Positions 32,624 through 43,378 are shown, counted from the first letter of the stretch. The stretch is DNA of 64,000 nt from Bradyrhizobium liaoningense (GCF_018130785.1 NZ_JAFCJT010000028.1:1-64000), one strand, 5' to 3'. Translations and numbers: made by a program. The notes: generated by a model from the sequence alone, not told the origin.

Positions 32624-34146
32624 CTAGTTGCGCTTTGGGCTAAACTTCCAGGTGATGGCAACGAGGCTGGCTGTGATCAGGCCGCTGATGAGGCCGGCGA
32701 TCGGCAAGGCGAGCAGCAGTGCGGCGCTGGCGGCCCAGCCGATCGAGGAAAAGGCTTCTGCGAAGGTCGCAAGCCGGGACGAGGTCTGGCGGCGGCGGAA
32801 TTGGCTGCGCCGGGCCTGCACGCGGAACCAGAGCTGGATCGCGGTGGCGGAGGCGGCGCTGATGATGATCGCGCCGGCGCTGACCGCGGCCTGGAACGGC
32901 GAGGCGAACGCGAGTGCTGCGACCAGCGGGCAGAAGATGACGGCGATTGCGATCAGCACCACCTCGATCTTGGCGCGGATGACGCTGGATGGCGTCAGCG
33001 GCGCGGTCGCGACCAGGTCAGGGGCGTCCTCGCCCGAGATCGTCAGCCAGGCGAGTCCGCCGGCGAGCTGTCCCGCGGCCATGACCATCACAGGCGTGAT
33101 CAGCGTCAGCGCCGCCGAGCTGTCGGCAAAGCTGCGCCAGAGCAGCAGCGCCGGCGGCACCAGATAGAGCAGCTGCATCAGCGTCTGCGAGACCAGCCAG
33201 GGATCGCGCCAGAGCAGCGAGAATTCCTTGCGCCGCAGCGCCTGTTGCCGCGATCCGCCGCGGAACGGGCGCTCCTTTGCACGCCTGCGGCCCGAGGTGC
33301 CGTAAGCCGCGGCATCGATCGCGGTGTCGGCAAAGCGGCCCGAGAAGATCGCCATCACGCTTCCGAGCAGCACGAGCCCGAGCGCCAGGAGCAGCAGCAA
33401 CGCCTCGCTATCGCCCATCGTCGCCCGCGCCGGCCACCACCAGATGCTGTCGGCATCGGGCGCGTAGGCGGCGAGGCTGCCGGAGGTCAGGATGGTGAAG
33501 CGCGACAGCGTGCCATAGGACATGATCGCGGCGACCTGGAGCGCGATCACGAAACCTGCGCCGATGATCGCGGCGAGGATCTGGGCCACGAAGCGCGTGC
33601 GGGCCGGGCCGATCAGGCGGAACAGCAGGATGGTGACGGCGATCGCGATCGCCGCGGCCGACAGGCCCATGGCGACGACGACGCCGAATGCCGCAAGCCA
33701 TCGCGCGCCGCCGCCGAACACCAGCACGTCGATGAAGGGCGTCGAGAACAAGAGCGCCATCACCGTGACGGTGAGCGCGATCGCGGCGATGCGCACCGAG
33801 AAGAGATTGGCCAGCGTCGCGGGCGAGGACATGATGAGGTCGAGGTCAGCGCGGGCGTAGAACACCCGCGTCACCGATTCGATCGCCTGCGACAGCATCA
33901 GGGTCCAGGCGAGAAAGATCGTCGCCGAGATCACGATCAGCGAGGATTTGTCGAGCGGCAGTTGCAGGTCGGCGAAGCGGCCGATCACGGCCCAGGCCGG
34001 CACGTGCAGCAGTGCCGCGAAGAACAGCAGGCCGATCATTGCGGCGCGCGCCCGCTTGCGCCGGCCGCCGGTCATCATGGCGAACCATTCGCGCCAGGCG
34101 AGCCGAAGCTCGTGGCGCGCAAACCAGGACAGAGCGGTTGCCGAGC

Positions 34147-34150
<4 letters not shown>
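32624..34150 (-). CDS. ABC exporter permease
   Basis: A 508-residue membrane protein with about ten to twelve predicted helices in two groups, separated by a long cytoplasmic stretch near residues 285-310 (GTSGRRRAKERPFRGGSRQQ). It begins MSSATALSWFARHELRLAWR. The pattern is that of permeases paired with a short ABC ATPase for drug or lipid export, as in the ABC-2 type group. It overlaps the ATPase gene by 4 bp (ATGA), so the two form one unit. The substrate is unknown. Confidence 0.85.
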
Positions 34151-34935
<785 letters not shown>

Positions 34936-35158
34936 GATCCCAAGATGTTTCGGCACCGTGAATCTACGGCCCACAAATTCCGCCATCCGGTTGCTACTAA
35001 TGGCAAGTCACCGTTTGTTGACAGCGCTGGACGGTTCAGGCTGAATTGCCCCGGGACGAATGGCGCTAACGCGGCGAAACGACCGCGTAGCGACTGGACA
35101 CAAGATGCAGCAACGCGGTCGCGAAGAACCGCCGGTTGTATCGGGAGGATGCGCGGCG

Positions 35159-36034
35159 ATGCTGGATTTCGTTCAGCAGCTGGTCAGCGGTGTTGCCCTC
35201 GGCTGCGTCTACGGCCTGATCGCGCTCGGCTTCGTGCTCGTCTACAAGGCCACCGAGGTCGTCAATTTCGCCCAGGGCGACTTGATGATGCTGGGCGGCT
35301 TCTTCGCCTTCACCTTCATCGGCATGATGGGACTGAACTACTGGATCGGCTTTGCCGGTGCGGTGGCTGCCATGGCGTTGTTCGGCATGCTGGCGGAGCG
35401 CGTGGTGGTGCGGCCGATCCTCGGCTATCCGCAATTCTCCATCATCATGGCGACCATCGGCCTCGGCTATTTCCTGCGCTCGGTCGCCGGGATGATCTGG
35501 GGCACCGACGATCTGAAGATCGAGACGCCGTTCAGCCAGGGCGTGCTGCGCGTCGGCTCGCTGGTGCTGGCCTATGACAAGCTCTCGGTGATCGCCGCGA
35601 CGGTCATCCTCTGCACGCTGCTCTGGCTGTTTTTCAACAAGACCACGCTCGGCACGGCGATGCGCGCCAGTTCGGAGAACATGCTGGCGGCCTATTACAT
35701 GGGCATCCCGGTCAAGCGCGTGGTGTCGGTCGTCTGGGCGATCAGCGCGGCGGTCGCGACCTGCGCCGGCGTGCTGCTGGCGCCGATCACCTTCATCCAT
35801 TCCAATGTCGGCCTCGTGCTCGGTCTCAAGGCCTTCCCGGCCGCAGTGCTCGGCGGCTTCGGCTCGATCCCCGGTGCGGTCGTCGGCGGCGTCCTGATCG
35901 GCGTGATCGAGAGCATGGCCGGCTTCTATCTGGCGGAGGGCTGGAAGGACGTCGCGCCCTACATCGTGCTGCTGGCCGTGCTGCTCTTGAAGCCTGAAGG
36001 CCTGTTCGGCCTCCACGTCCGCAAGAAGGTCTGA
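35159..36034 (+). CDS. livH: Branched-chain-type ABC permease LivH
   Basis: From ATG 35159, preceded by GGGAGGA, the protein has 291 residues. It begins MLDFVQQLVSGVALGCVYGL and carries the LivH motif YKATEVVNFAQGDLMMLGGF. The C-terminal half shows AFPAAVLGGFGSIPGAVVGG, a conserved loop. LivH and LivM form the inner-membrane channel for hydrophobic amino acids or aromatic and fatty acids. It opens a compact operon of livH, livM, livG, livF, an acyl-CoA ligase and a binding protein. Confidence 0.92.
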   Translation: MLDFVQQLVSGVALGCVYGLIALGFVLVYKATEVVNFAQGDLMMLGGFFAFTFIGMMGLNYWIGFAGAVAAMALFGMLAERVVVRPILGYPQFSIIMATIGLGYFLRSVAGMIWGTDDLKIETPFSQGVLRVGSLVLAYDKLSVIAATVILCTLLWLFFNKTTLGTAMRASSENMLAAYYMGIPVKRVVSVVWAISAAVATCAGVLLAPITFIHSNVGLVLGLKAFPAAVLGGFGSIPGAVVGGVLIGVIESMAGFYLAEGWKDVAPYIVLLAVLLLKPEGLFGLHVRKKV

Positions 36035-36039
36035 ACGCC

Positions 36040-37191
36040 ATGCGCTTCCTGTTCAAGACCAGCTACGAAGACGACATCAAGCTGTTTCCGCATTTGGGCT
36101 ATTTCGTCTCCTACGGCATCCTGCTCGCGCTGCTGCTGATCGCGCCCTATGTGCTCTCCAGCTATCTGATGAGCCAGCTCGTCTTCGTCTGCATCTACGC
36201 GACGGTTGGCGTCGGCCTTCTGATCCTGACCGGTTTTACCGGGCAGGCCTCGCTCGGCCACGCCGCGTTCCTCGCGATCGGCGCTTACACCGCGGCGTAC
36301 TTGCAGAAATACAACGTGCCGTTCCCGGCCTACTTCCTCGCCGCCGGCGCCCTGACCGGGTTGATCGGCGCGATGGTCGGCTTTCCCGCCTTGCGCCTGA
36401 CCGGCATCTACCTCGTCATCGCCACCATCTCCTTTGCCCTGATCGTCGAGGAGATCCTGGCGCGCTGGGAGAGTGTCACCAACGGCAACGAGGGCATGCG
36501 GGTCAAGACGCTGTCGCTGCTCGGCGTCACGGTCCCGCGCGACAGCCCGACCTTCTATTTCCTCTGCCTCGCCGTGCTGGTCTTGACCATCGTCGGCACG
36601 CTCAATCTGCTGCGCTCGCCGACGGGGCGCGCCTTCGTCGCGATCCGCGACAGCGAGACCGCGGCGCGCAGCATGGGCGTCAATGTCGCGCTGTACAAGG
36701 TGAAGTCGTTTGCCATCTCGGCGGCGATCACCGGCTTTGCCGGCGTGCTGTTCGCGCACAAGCTCTCCTTCATCTCGCCGGAGATGTTCACGCTCCAGCT
36801 CTCGATCGAGTTCATCATCGTGGTCCTGATCGGCGGCACCTTCAGCCTGCACGGCGCGGTGCTCGGCGCGATCTTCATCGTGATGATCGACCCGTTCCTG
36901 ACCTATCTGAAGGACGACATGCCCGGCATCATCGCCGGCATTGCCGCGACGTTCGGGGCGGGCCCGGCGACTGCGGGCAATATCCAGTCCAAGGTCGCGG
37001 CGTTCGCCTCGCTCAACGGATTGAAGGGTGCGATCTACGGCATCATCATCGTGCTGTTCGTGCTGTTCGAGCCGCTCGGGCTCTACGGCCGCTGGCTCAA
37101 GATCAAGCTCTTCTTCCAGCTGTTTCCGCTCTACAAGCGCGCCACTTTCAAGCGGCAGAAGATCTACGTGAAGTCGGAGCGCAACCGATGA
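36040..37191 (+). CDS. livM: Branched-chain-type ABC permease LivM
   Basis: The 383-residue permease has the LivM motif LTGFTGQASLGHAAFLAIGA near residue 68 and RSPTGRAFVAIRDSETAARS near 190. It is longer than typical LivM proteins (often about 320-330) mainly because of an N-terminal extension and a charged C-terminal tail (LYKRATFKRQKIYVKSERNR). It starts 6 bp after livH and overlaps livG by 4 bp. It completes the channel with LivH. Confidence 0.92.
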   Translation: MRFLFKTSYEDDIKLFPHLGYFVSYGILLALLLIAPYVLSSYLMSQLVFVCIYATVGVGLLILTGFTGQASLGHAAFLAIGAYTAAYLQKYNVPFPAYFLAAGALTGLIGAMVGFPALRLTGIYLVIATISFALIVEEILARWESVTNGNEGMRVKTLSLLGVTVPRDSPTFYFLCLAVLVLTIVGTLNLLRSPTGRAFVAIRDSETAARSMGVNVALYKVKSFAISAAITGFAGVLFAHKLSFISPEMFTLQLSIEFIIVVLIGGTFSLHGAVLGAIFIVMIDPFLTYLKDDMPGIIAGIAATFGAGPATAGNIQSKVAAFASLNGLKGAIYGIIIVLFVLFEPLGLYGRWLKIKLFFQLFPLYKRATFKRQKIYVKSERNR

Positions 37192-37946
37192 GCTATTTTC
37201 GCGCGGAAAACCTGTCGCTGCATTTCGGAGGGCTGAAGGCGGTCGATGCGGTATCCTTCGCGGTCGAGAAGGGCGAGATCCTCTCGATCATCGGACCGAA
37301 CGGCGCCGGCAAGAGCTCGATCTTCAACCTGATCTCGCGGATCTACCGGCCGACCTCGGGCCGCATCTTCTTCGAGGACCAGGACATCACGGAGCAGCCG
37401 CCCTACGACATCGCAAAGCTCGGCATCGCCCGCACCTTCCAGAACATCGAGCTGTTCGAGAACGCGACCGTGCTCTCCAACCTCCTGGTCGGCCGCCACC
37501 GTCATTCGACCACCCGGCTCTGGCAGGAGCTGCTGTTCCTGCCGAGCGTGCGGGCGAACGAGAAGGTGCATCGCCGCAGGGTCGAGCAGGTGATCGAGTT
37601 CCTCGATCTCGAACCCTATCGCGACAAGCTGATCTCGGGCCTGCCCTACGGCGTGCGCAAGGTCATCGAGCTGGCGCGCGCACTGTGCTCGGAGCCGAAA
37701 CTGATCCTGCTCGACGAGCCGTCCTCCGGCCTGAATGTCGAGGAGACCGGCGACATGTCGTTCTGGATCCGCGACATGAAGAACGAGCTCGGCGTCACCG
37801 TGCTGATGGTCGAACACGACATGTCGCTGGTCAACCGCGTCTCCGATCGCGTCATTGCGCTGAACTATGGCCGGGTGCTGGCGATGGGGTCGCCCGCCGA
37901 GGTGCAGCAGCATCCCGATGTCGTCGCCGCGTATCTGGGAGCCTGA
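37188..37946 (+). CDS. livG: Branched-chain-type ABC ATPase LivG
   Basis: A 252-residue ATPase with Walker A IGPNGAGKSS, a family block GIARTFQNIELFENATVLSN, a signature read as LPYGVRKVIELARALCSEPK, and Walker B LILLDEPSSGLNVEETGDM. The LSGG motif is replaced by LPYG, as in most LivG proteins. It overlaps livM and is followed by livF after 3 bp. Confidence 0.93.
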   Translation: MSYFRAENLSLHFGGLKAVDAVSFAVEKGEILSIIGPNGAGKSSIFNLISRIYRPTSGRIFFEDQDITEQPPYDIAKLGIARTFQNIELFENATVLSNLLVGRHRHSTTRLWQELLFLPSVRANEKVHRRRVEQVIEFLDLEPYRDKLISGLPYGVRKVIELARALCSEPKLILLDEPSSGLNVEETGDMSFWIRDMKNELGVTVLMVEHDMSLVNRVSDRVIALNYGRVLAMGSPAEVQQHPDVVAAYLGA

Positions 37947-37949
37947 CGC

Positions 37950-38738
37950 ATGGACGCCGCCGTCACGCCCGATATCATCCTGAAGCTCTCCAACATCGAG
38001 AGCTATTACGGGCCGATCATGGCGATCCGCGGCATCTCGCTGGAGGTGCCGCGTGGCCGCATCGTCACCCTGCTCGGCGCCAACGGCGCCGGCAAGACCA
38101 CGGTGCTGAAGACGATCTCGGGCATTCTCGATCCGCAGAAGGGCGCGATCGAATTCATGGGCAAGTCGATCCAGCGCATGGAGGCGGACCGGATCGTGCG
38201 GCTGGGCCTCAGCCATGTGCCGGAGGGGCGCGAGGTGTTCCCGTTCCTCTCGGTGCGCGAGAACCTGATGATGGGGGCGTATCCGCGCAGGGATCGCGAT
38301 GGCGTTGCGGAGGATCTGGAGCGCGTCTACGGTTATTTCCCGCGGCTGAAGGAGCGCATCAACCAGCCGGCCGGCCAGCTATCCGGCGGCGAGCAGCAGA
38401 TGCTCGCGATTGGCCGCGCGCTGATGAACCGGCCGACGCTGCTGCTGCTCGACGAGCCCTCGCTAGGCCTGTCGCCGATCCTTGTGAAGGAAATCTTCAC
38501 GATCATCCGCCGCGTCAACGAGGAGCAGGGCATGTCGATCCTGCTGGTCGAGCAGAATGCCAAAGTAGCGCTGGAGACGGCGCATTACGGTTATGTGCTG
38601 GAGATCGGCCGCGTCGTGATGAACGACAGCTGCGACCGCTTGATGCATTCCCAGGACATCCAGGAATTCTACCTTGGCGCCAGGGAAGCGGGCGCACGAG
38701 GCGAGCGGCGCTGGAAAAAGAAGAAGACTTGGCGCTGA
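37950..38738 (+). CDS. livF: Branched-chain-type ABC ATPase LivF
   Basis: A 262-residue ATPase with Walker A LGANGAGKTT, the family motif GLSHVPEGREVFPFLSVREN, signature LSGGEQQMLAIGRALMNRPT and Walker B LLLLDEPSLGLSPILVKEIF. The C-terminus is a basic tail, GERRWKKKKTWR, whose last codons lie in a 14-bp tandem repeat. The tail is longer than that of most LivF proteins and is likely variable between strains. Confidence 0.93.
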   Translation: MDAAVTPDIILKLSNIESYYGPIMAIRGISLEVPRGRIVTLLGANGAGKTTVLKTISGILDPQKGAIEFMGKSIQRMEADRIVRLGLSHVPEGREVFPFLSVRENLMMGAYPRRDRDGVAEDLERVYGYFPRLKERINQPAGQLSGGEQQMLAIGRALMNRPTLLLLDEPSLGLSPILVKEIFTIIRRVNEEQGMSILLVEQNAKVALETAHYGYVLEIGRVVMNDSCDRLMHSQDIQEFYLGAREAGARGERRWKKKKTWR

Positions 38739-38778
38739 AGACTTGGCGCTGAAGGCTTGGCGCTGAAGACTTGGTGCC
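38727..38778. repeat. 14-bp tandem repeat across the livF stop codon
   Basis: The unit ACTTGGCGCTGAAG occurs at 38727-38740, 38741-38754 and, with one change, 38755-38768, followed by a partial fourth copy (ACTTGGTGCC). The livF stop TGA lies inside the first unit. Because 14 is not a multiple of three, change in copy number does not alter the stop in unit 1 but alters the spacing to the ligase gene. Confidence 0.85.
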
Positions 38779-38870
38779 AGGGGAAGGCGTTATATGGATT
38801 GGCCCGTCCGCAACAACAGACCGCCGGCAAGGCAGGCAGCGGAAGGAGAAGCGACAAGGAGGAGACGTGC

Positions 38871-40709
38871 ATGGCCCGACCGGCGGTGCTGACGGTCGCT
38901 GATACGATCGCGAAGAGCTTCTTGCGCGCCGCCGAGACGCGGGGCGACAGGCCGGCGATCCGCGAGAAGAAATTCGGCATCTGGCAGCCGACCAGCTGGC
39001 GCGAATGGCTGGAGATTTCGAAGGAGATCGCCTACGCGCTTCACGCCTCCGGCTTTCTGCCCGGCGACGTCGCGTCCATCATCGCCAATGCCGTACCGGA
39101 ATGGGTTCATGCCGACATGGGCATTTTGTGCGCCGGCGGTGTTTCCTCCGGAATCTATCCGACCGATGCATCGTCCCAGGTCGAATATCTGGTCAACGAT
39201 TCCCGGACCAAAGTGATCTTCGCCGAGGACGACGAGCAACTCGACAAGGTGCTTGCCTGCCGCGCGCGCTGTTCGTCCCTGCAAAAGATCATCGTGTTCG
39301 ACATGGAGGGCCTCAGCGGCTTCTTCGACGACATGGTGATGTCGCTCGACGAGTTCCGCGCGCTCGGCCGCAACCACATGGTCGGCCGCGAGGCGCTGTG
39401 GCAGGAGATGATCGACAGCCGCAGCGCCGGCGACCTCGCGGTGCTGGTCTACACCTCGGGCACGACAGGTCCGCCCAAGGGCGCGATGCATGCCAACCGC
39501 AGCATCACGCACCAGATGCGGCATGCCAACGACTTCATCTCGGCGCGGGAGGACGAAGACCGGCTGATCTTCCTGCCGCTCTGCCACGTCGCCGAGCGGG
39601 TGGCCGGCTACTACATCTCGGTCGCACTCGGCTCGGTGATGAATTTCGCCGAGAGCCCGGAGACGGTGCCGGACAATCTGCGCGAGGTGCAGCCGACCGT
39701 CTTCTTTGCGGTGCCCCGCATCTGGGAGAAGTTCTATTCCTCGGTCACGATCGCGCTGAAGGACGCGACGCCGTTCCAGCAATGGGTCTACCGCCGCGCC
39801 ATCGGCGTCGGTCTCCGCATGACGGATTGCCGGCTCGAGGGAAAGACGCCGCCGCTTCCGCTTCGGATCGCCAACCGCCTCGCGTATCGGCTGGTGTTCC
39901 GCAACATCCGCCGCCTGCTCGGGCTCGATCGGTGCCGCATCGCGTTCACCGGTGCGGCACCGATCGCGCCGGATTTAATCCGCTGGTATCTCGCGCTCGG
40001 CATCGACATGCACGAGGTCTATGGCCAGACCGAGAATTGCGGCGTCGCGACCATGATGCCGGCGGAGCGCATCAAGCTCGGCTCGGTCGGCACCGCCGTG
40101 TCCTGGGGCGAGGTCGCGCTGTCGCCCGATGGTGAGATCCTGATCAAGGGCGACTTCCTGTTCATGGGCTATCTGAATCAGCCCGAGAAGACCGCCGAGA
40201 CCATCGACCAACGCGGCTGGCTGCACACCGGCGACGTCGGCACCATCGACAACGAAGGCTTTGTCCGCATCACCGACCGGATGAAGGACATCATCATCAC
40301 CTCCGGCGGAAAGAACGTCACGCCGTCCGAGATCGAGAACCAGCTCAAATTCTCGCCCTACATCTCGGATGCCGTGGTGATCGGCGACAAGCGGCCGTAT
40401 CTCACCTGCCTCGTGATGATCGACCAGGAGAATGTCGAGAAATTCGCCCAGGACCACGACATCCCCTTCACCAATTATGCGAGCCTGTGCCGCGCGGCGG
40501 AGATCCAGGACCTGATCTGGCGCGAGATCGAAGGGGTCAACGGCAATTTCGCCCGCGTCGAGACCATCAAGAGATTTTACCTGATCGAGCGCCAGCTGAC
40601 CCCGGAGGACGAGGAGCTGACGCCGACCATGAAGCTGAAGCGCGGCTTCGTGAACAAGCGCTACGCCGCCGAGATCGAGACGATGTATCGCCAGCGCGCG
40701 GTGGCGTGA
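38871..40709 (+). CDS. AMP-forming long-chain acyl-CoA ligase
   Basis: From ATG 38871, preceded by AAGGAGGAGA, the protein has 612 residues. The AMP-binding P-loop is YTSGTTGPPKGAMHANRS near residue 195, the A5-type motif is EVYGQTENCGVATM near 388, and GWLHTGDVGTIDNEGFVRIT with DRMKDIIITSGGKNVTPSEI follow. It activates a fatty or aromatic acid to its CoA thioester via an acyl-adenylate. Location within a Liv uptake operon suggests that the imported substrate is an acid, coupled to CoA on entry. No signal peptide. Confidence 0.92.
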   Translation: MARPAVLTVADTIAKSFLRAAETRGDRPAIREKKFGIWQPTSWREWLEISKEIAYALHASGFLPGDVASIIANAVPEWVHADMGILCAGGVSSGIYPTDASSQVEYLVNDSRTKVIFAEDDEQLDKVLACRARCSSLQKIIVFDMEGLSGFFDDMVMSLDEFRALGRNHMVGREALWQEMIDSRSAGDLAVLVYTSGTTGPPKGAMHANRSITHQMRHANDFISAREDEDRLIFLPLCHVAERVAGYYISVALGSVMNFAESPETVPDNLREVQPTVFFAVPRIWEKFYSSVTIALKDATPFQQWVYRRAIGVGLRMTDCRLEGKTPPLPLRIANRLAYRLVFRNIRRLLGLDRCRIAFTGAAPIAPDLIRWYLALGIDMHEVYGQTENCGVATMMPAERIKLGSVGTAVSWGEVALSPDGEILIKGDFLFMGYLNQPEKTAETIDQRGWLHTGDVGTIDNEGFVRITDRMKDIIITSGGKNVTPSEIENQLKFSPYISDAVVIGDKRPYLTCLVMIDQENVEKFAQDHDIPFTNYASLCRAAEIQDLIWREIEGVNGNFARVETIKRFYLIERQLTPEDEELTPTMKLKRGFVNKRYAAEIETMYRQRAVA

Positions 40710-40791
40710 CGAGCCTGCCAGTTCGAGAAAGCGAAGGAGCTGTGGCCCCCGCCCTTCGTGCCATACGGGCCCCCAAGGAGAGGAGACGTCA

Positions 40792-41991
40792 ATGTCGAAA
40801 TCGTTCAGCCCGTTCGGCCTTGCTGTGAGTGCCGTGGTGCTCACCAGTCTGCCGGCCGCGGCGCAAACCAAGGTCACCAATGAAGGCATCTCGGCATCCG
40901 AGATCGTCATCGGCACGCATCAGGATCTGTCCGGTCCGATCAAGGGCTGGGGCGTGCCGGTCGCAAACGGCATGAAGATGGCGACCGAGGAGGTCAATGC
41001 GGCGGGCGGCATCAATGGCCGCAAGATCAAGCTGGTCGTCGAGGACAGCGGCTACGATCCCAAGAAGGCCGTGCTGGCGTCGCAAAAGCTGATCGAGCGC
41101 GACAAGATCTTCGCGATGGTGGGGCCGATGGGATCGCCGACCGTGCTCGCCGCGCAGGACATCCTGTTCGACGCCGGCGTGCTGCAGCTCTTCCCGCTGA
41201 CGGCGGCCGAGTTCACCTTCAAGTTCGATCCGGCCAAGCCGCAGGAACGGCTGAAGTTCAACAATCTGCTGCCCTATGTCGAGAGCACGCGGGCGGCGCT
41301 GAAATACATGATGGAGTGGAAGAAATTCCAGAAGCCCTGCATCATGCACCAGGACGACGAGTACGGAAAGAACGTGCTCGACGGCTTCAACCAGCAGCTC
41401 ACTGCGATGAAGATCCAACCGGCCTCGGTGACGAGCTACAAGCGTGGCGCGTCGGACTTCAGTGCGCAGGTCGCCAAGATGAAGTCGGACGGCTGCGATC
41501 TCGTCGTGCTCGGCACCATCCTTCGCGAGACGATCGGCGCGATGACGGAGGCCAAGAAGCTCGGTTGGGACGTCACCTTCCTGGGCGCCTCGCCGACCAA
41601 CGTGCAGGAAGTGCCAACGTTGGGCAAGGACTCTGTTGAAGGACTCTATGCAGCGAGCCTCTTCGAGATTCCCTACGAGGACAGCGCCAAGGGCAAGGTG
41701 AAGGACTGGCTGGTCAACTACAAGAAGATGTTCAACTCCGACGCCAACACGCAGGCGATCATTGGCTACAACGCGATGATGACCTTCGCCTTCTATGCCG
41801 ACAAGGCGGGCAAGGATCTGACCGGACAGAAGATGCTGGACTCGCTGGAGTCGGGAGAGAAATTCCTCGACATCTTCAACTCGCCGCCGACCAAGTTCTC
41901 CAAGACCGACCATCTCGCCAACACCATCACCCAGGTGCAGCAGGTCAAGGGTGGCCGCTGGGTGCTGGTGAAGGACAATCTGATGTTTTGA
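40792..41991 (+). CDS. Branched-chain-type ABC substrate-binding protein (LivK/Peripla_BP_6)
   Basis: A 399-residue periplasmic protein with signal peptide ending LPAAAQT. Typical blocks are SEIVIGTHQDLSGPIKGWGV then ANGMKMATEEVNAAGGINGR, KIKLVVEDSGYDPKKAVLAS and MVGPMGSPTVLAAQDILFD. It delivers ligand to LivHM. It closes the operon, after 82 bp, and is terminated by a large palindrome. The ligand is likely a carboxylic acid given the adjacent ligase. Confidence 0.93.
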   Translation: MSKSFSPFGLAVSAVVLTSLPAAAQTKVTNEGISASEIVIGTHQDLSGPIKGWGVPVANGMKMATEEVNAAGGINGRKIKLVVEDSGYDPKKAVLASQKLIERDKIFAMVGPMGSPTVLAAQDILFDAGVLQLFPLTAAEFTFKFDPAKPQERLKFNNLLPYVESTRAALKYMMEWKKFQKPCIMHQDDEYGKNVLDGFNQQLTAMKIQPASVTSYKRGASDFSAQVAKMKSDGCDLVVLGTILRETIGAMTEAKKLGWDVTFLGASPTNVQEVPTLGKDSVEGLYAASLFEIPYEDSAKGKVKDWLVNYKKMFNSDANTQAIIGYNAMMTFAFYADKAGKDLTGQKMLDSLESGEKFLDIFNSPPTKFSKTDHLANTITQVQQVKGGRWVLVKDNLMF

Positions 41992-41996
41992 TCGGG

Positions 41997-42161
41997 CTTA
42001 CCCTCCCCTGGAGGGGGAGGGTCGATGGCGCAAAGCGCGAGCGGGGTGGGGTGATCTCTCAACACGGGCAGCGCGCGATGTGAAGAGACCGTCACCCCAC
42101 CCCGCTACGCATTCCGCTTCGCTACATGCGTAACGACCCTCCCCCTCCAGGGGAGGGTAAG
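41997..42161. repeat. Large palindrome between convergent genes
   Basis: The outer arms, 28 bp each (41997-42024 and 42134-42161), are perfect inverted copies beginning CTTACCCTCCCCTGG. An inner pair, AGCGGGGTGGGGTGA (42040-42054) and TCACCCCACCCCGCT (42092-42106), nests inside. The arms are the same sequence as the single repeat at 23657-23686. It fills the gap between the binding protein and the LprI-like gene. Confidence 0.85.
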
Positions 42162-42166
42162 AGCCG

Positions 42167-43291
42167 CTACGACCCCCCGACCGCCGTCCCCGAATTCACC
42201 GGCGTGAGCTCGTCTTCCCGGCAGCGCCAGCCGTCGGCGGCTTTCACGAAGGCGAAGGTCCGCTGGATTCTCAGGCGGCGCGTGACGTTGAAGGCCTCGC
42301 CGGATCGCTCCTTGTTGCCGACGCCGGGCTGCGGACTGCCTGTCCTGGGGTCCCAGCAGGTGCCGGTGCAGGTGGAAGCGACCTTGCTGCACATGCTGAA
42401 GGGCGCCAGCACGACCATCTCGATCTCGCCCGTGACCTGCGCCTCCTGGTCGGTCACCTGGCTGTCGAGCGCGTAGACGCGGTTGATGCGGAGGAAATTG
42501 CCGCACGAATTGGCGGCGTGAATCCGCGCGGCGCAGAAATCGACGGCATCGGTGTCGGGCGAGCGGGCCGCGACCTGCCGGCCGAACACTTTCTTCGGAT
42601 CGCCCTTGGCGGCAGCGATCTCCTCGGTCTTGCGCTTCAGATGGTCGGCGAGACAATCTTCCGCGGACGAAAGCTCGGCAAGCGGCACGTTCTCCTTGCC
42701 GACGAGGTTGCACTTGCGATCGCGCTCCCTGGTCCAACGGCCGTATTCGGCGAAGGCAAAGCGTGCCGCAGTCGGGTCCAGCCTGCCGATCAGGCCGAGC
42801 ACCTGGCGGTTGAGCTCGGTTTCGGTGAGCGCCAGCGACGGGTCCGCGCAGATCAGCGCGCCCGCGGCCGTGTTGGCCGCGAGACAGTCGAAATCGGGAT
42901 CGCGCACGATTGCGGCGCGCTCTTCGGTGACCTTGAGAAGGCACGCCTTCACGCGATCGAAATCGTCGGTGCGGATCGCGGTCTGGCCGACGATGCCGCA
43001 ACCGAGGTTGCGCTGTCGGATCCAGATCGCATTCTCCTCGATCGCGGGCAGGCGATCGGGCAGGCGGGCGAGCCGCGCCTCGATCGCCGTGCCGAGCTTC
43101 TCGGCAGCAGCGGCCAGCTCGGCGTCACCGCAGAGCAATTGATTGCCGGGATCGCGGATCTGCTGGCAGTTGTTCCTGGCAAACAGCGGCAGTCTGTCGG
43201 CGATGGAGCGGTCGGATGGGCCCGATTGCGCGGAGCCTGGTGCCGCCGGCAATACCAGCAGCGCAAGCACAGACAGCACGATGAACCGCAT
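42167..43291 (-). CDS. Secreted protein with LprI-like repeats
   Basis: A 374-residue protein with a signal peptide (MRFIVLSVLALLVLPAAPGS). At least two LprI N-terminal-like units occur: one around QIRDPGNQLLCGDAELAAAA and one around DFDCLAANTAAGALICADPS. They have the C-x(n)-C-x-D pattern with E/R-rich helices. LprI domains are linked to lysozyme inhibition. The C-terminal part (about 240-374) holds eight cysteines and looks like a separate domain. It is transcribed alone. The function is inferred weakly. Confidence 0.75.
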   Translation of the reverse strand: MRFIVLSVLALLVLPAAPGSAQSGPSDRSIADRLPLFARNNCQQIRDPGNQLLCGDAELAAAAEKLGTAIEARLARLPDRLPAIEENAIWIRQRNLGCGIVGQTAIRTDDFDRVKACLLKVTEERAAIVRDPDFDCLAANTAAGALICADPSLALTETELNRQVLGLIGRLDPTAARFAFAEYGRWTRERDRKCNLVGKENVPLAELSSAEDCLADHLKRKTEEIAAAKGDPKKVFGRQVAARSPDTDAVDFCAARIHAANSCGNFLRINRVYALDSQVTDQEAQVTGEIEMVVLAPFSMCSKVASTCTGTCWDPRTGSPQPGVGNKERSGEAFNVTRRLRIQRTFAFVKAADGWRCREDELTPVNSGTAVGGS

Positions 43292-43378
43292 TCCAGTCGC
43301 CCCCGCATGGAAGACGCCATGCTAGCGTCCCGGATCGCGCGGCGAAACCGCTTTGTGGCGGGTGGTTGTGCGAGTCAG

